NCBI GenBank assembly: GCA_026770585.1
Contig: MU647030.1
Span: 128,391-139,220, forward strand
Source of the DNA: Baffinella frigidus
Taxonomy: Eukaryota > Cryptophyceae > Cryptomonadales > Baffinellaceae
DNA: 10,830 nt
Reading direction: 5' to 3'
Part shown: positions 10,747 through 10,830 of the stretch, piece by piece
Layout: each line of letters begins with the position of its first letter
Position numbering within the stretch: the stretch's first letter is position 1
The notes under the pieces: generated by a model
What the model saw: only the letters and a program-made list of their open reading frames with translations
Database searches by the model: none
What the model was told of the DNA's origin: nothing
Position numbers and translations under genes: made by a program

Positions 10747-10830
10747 TCCCCCCTCACCCCTCCTCCCTCACCCCTCACCCCTCACCCCTCACCCCTCACC
10801 CCTCACCCCTCACCCCTCACCCCTCACCCC
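10747..10830. repeat. CACCCCT heptamer array running off the window
   Basis: After CCTCCC-rich sequence, at least seven perfect CACCCCT units continue to the last base. It keeps the 7-base period without the AAA block. The preceding 10551-10746 is intron with the exon 13 echo. Confidence 0.9.

Noticed and set aside
1-10830. tRNA, rRNA or other structured RNA genes
   Set aside because: No cloverleaf with conserved T-loop bases or rRNA-like core sequence was recognised on either strand by eye.

Overview
This window looks like the inside of one intron-rich eukaryotic nuclear gene on the + strand. It is not bacterial: there is no long ORF, operon or Shine-Dalgarno context. Thirteen short exons (34-215 nt, about 1115 nt in all, roughly 10% of the window) can be joined through GT-AG junctions, plus one GC-AG junction, with every codon phase matching. 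Most introns are filled with heptamers related to the plant/algal telomere repeat CCCTAAA. A microalga or other protist with TTTAGGG-type telomeres is likely, but I cannot name the lineage. Neither end of the gene is in the window.

The joined product is a WD40 beta-propeller protein of about 371 codons here. Exons 1-5 (161-3247) encode three blades. Exons 6-7 (4456-6308) encode an acidic, then Ser/Gln/Met-rich linker. Exons 8-13 (7108-10550) encode about three more blades. Blade order and some residues recall the striatin propeller, but that is a weak, memory-based resemblance. The gene is best called a WD40-repeat protein of unknown function.

Layout: 1-573 heptamer arrays and exon 1; 574-1830 exons 2-4; 1831-3141 a long intron with a MITE, a 90-bp palindromic element and three decayed copies of exon 5; 3142-4455 exon 5 and an intron with two more exon-5 copies, a GGGTGTA array, a 20-bp minisatellite and a large inverted repeat; 4456-6227 exon 6 and an intron with GCTTTACAA filler, a GA microsatellite, a 25-bp tandem repeat and four copies of the start of exon 7; 6228-8029 exons 7 and 8 with copies of their 3' ends and a second MITE-like element; 8030-9588 exons 9-11 and a pyrimidine-rich intron with copies of the end of exon 11; 9589-10550 exons 12-13 with their copies; 10551-10830 the next intron, ending in a CACCCCT array.

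The most unusual feature is the organisation of the introns. They carry many partial exon copies ('splice-junction echoes') with a consistent polarity. Copies upstream of a real exon keep the acceptor and the exon's 5' part. Copies downstream keep the exon's 3' part and the donor. Many differ from the real exon mainly at synonymous sites. A 90-bp palindromic element occurs three times, each time between direct duplications of its host sequence. One intron (8064-8221) is heptamer filler between 9-bp near-identical exon repeats, as expected for a recently gained intron. One exon copy (1961-2185) lacks an intron that the real gene has. Together these suggest a locus where intron gain and intron expansion can be read directly.
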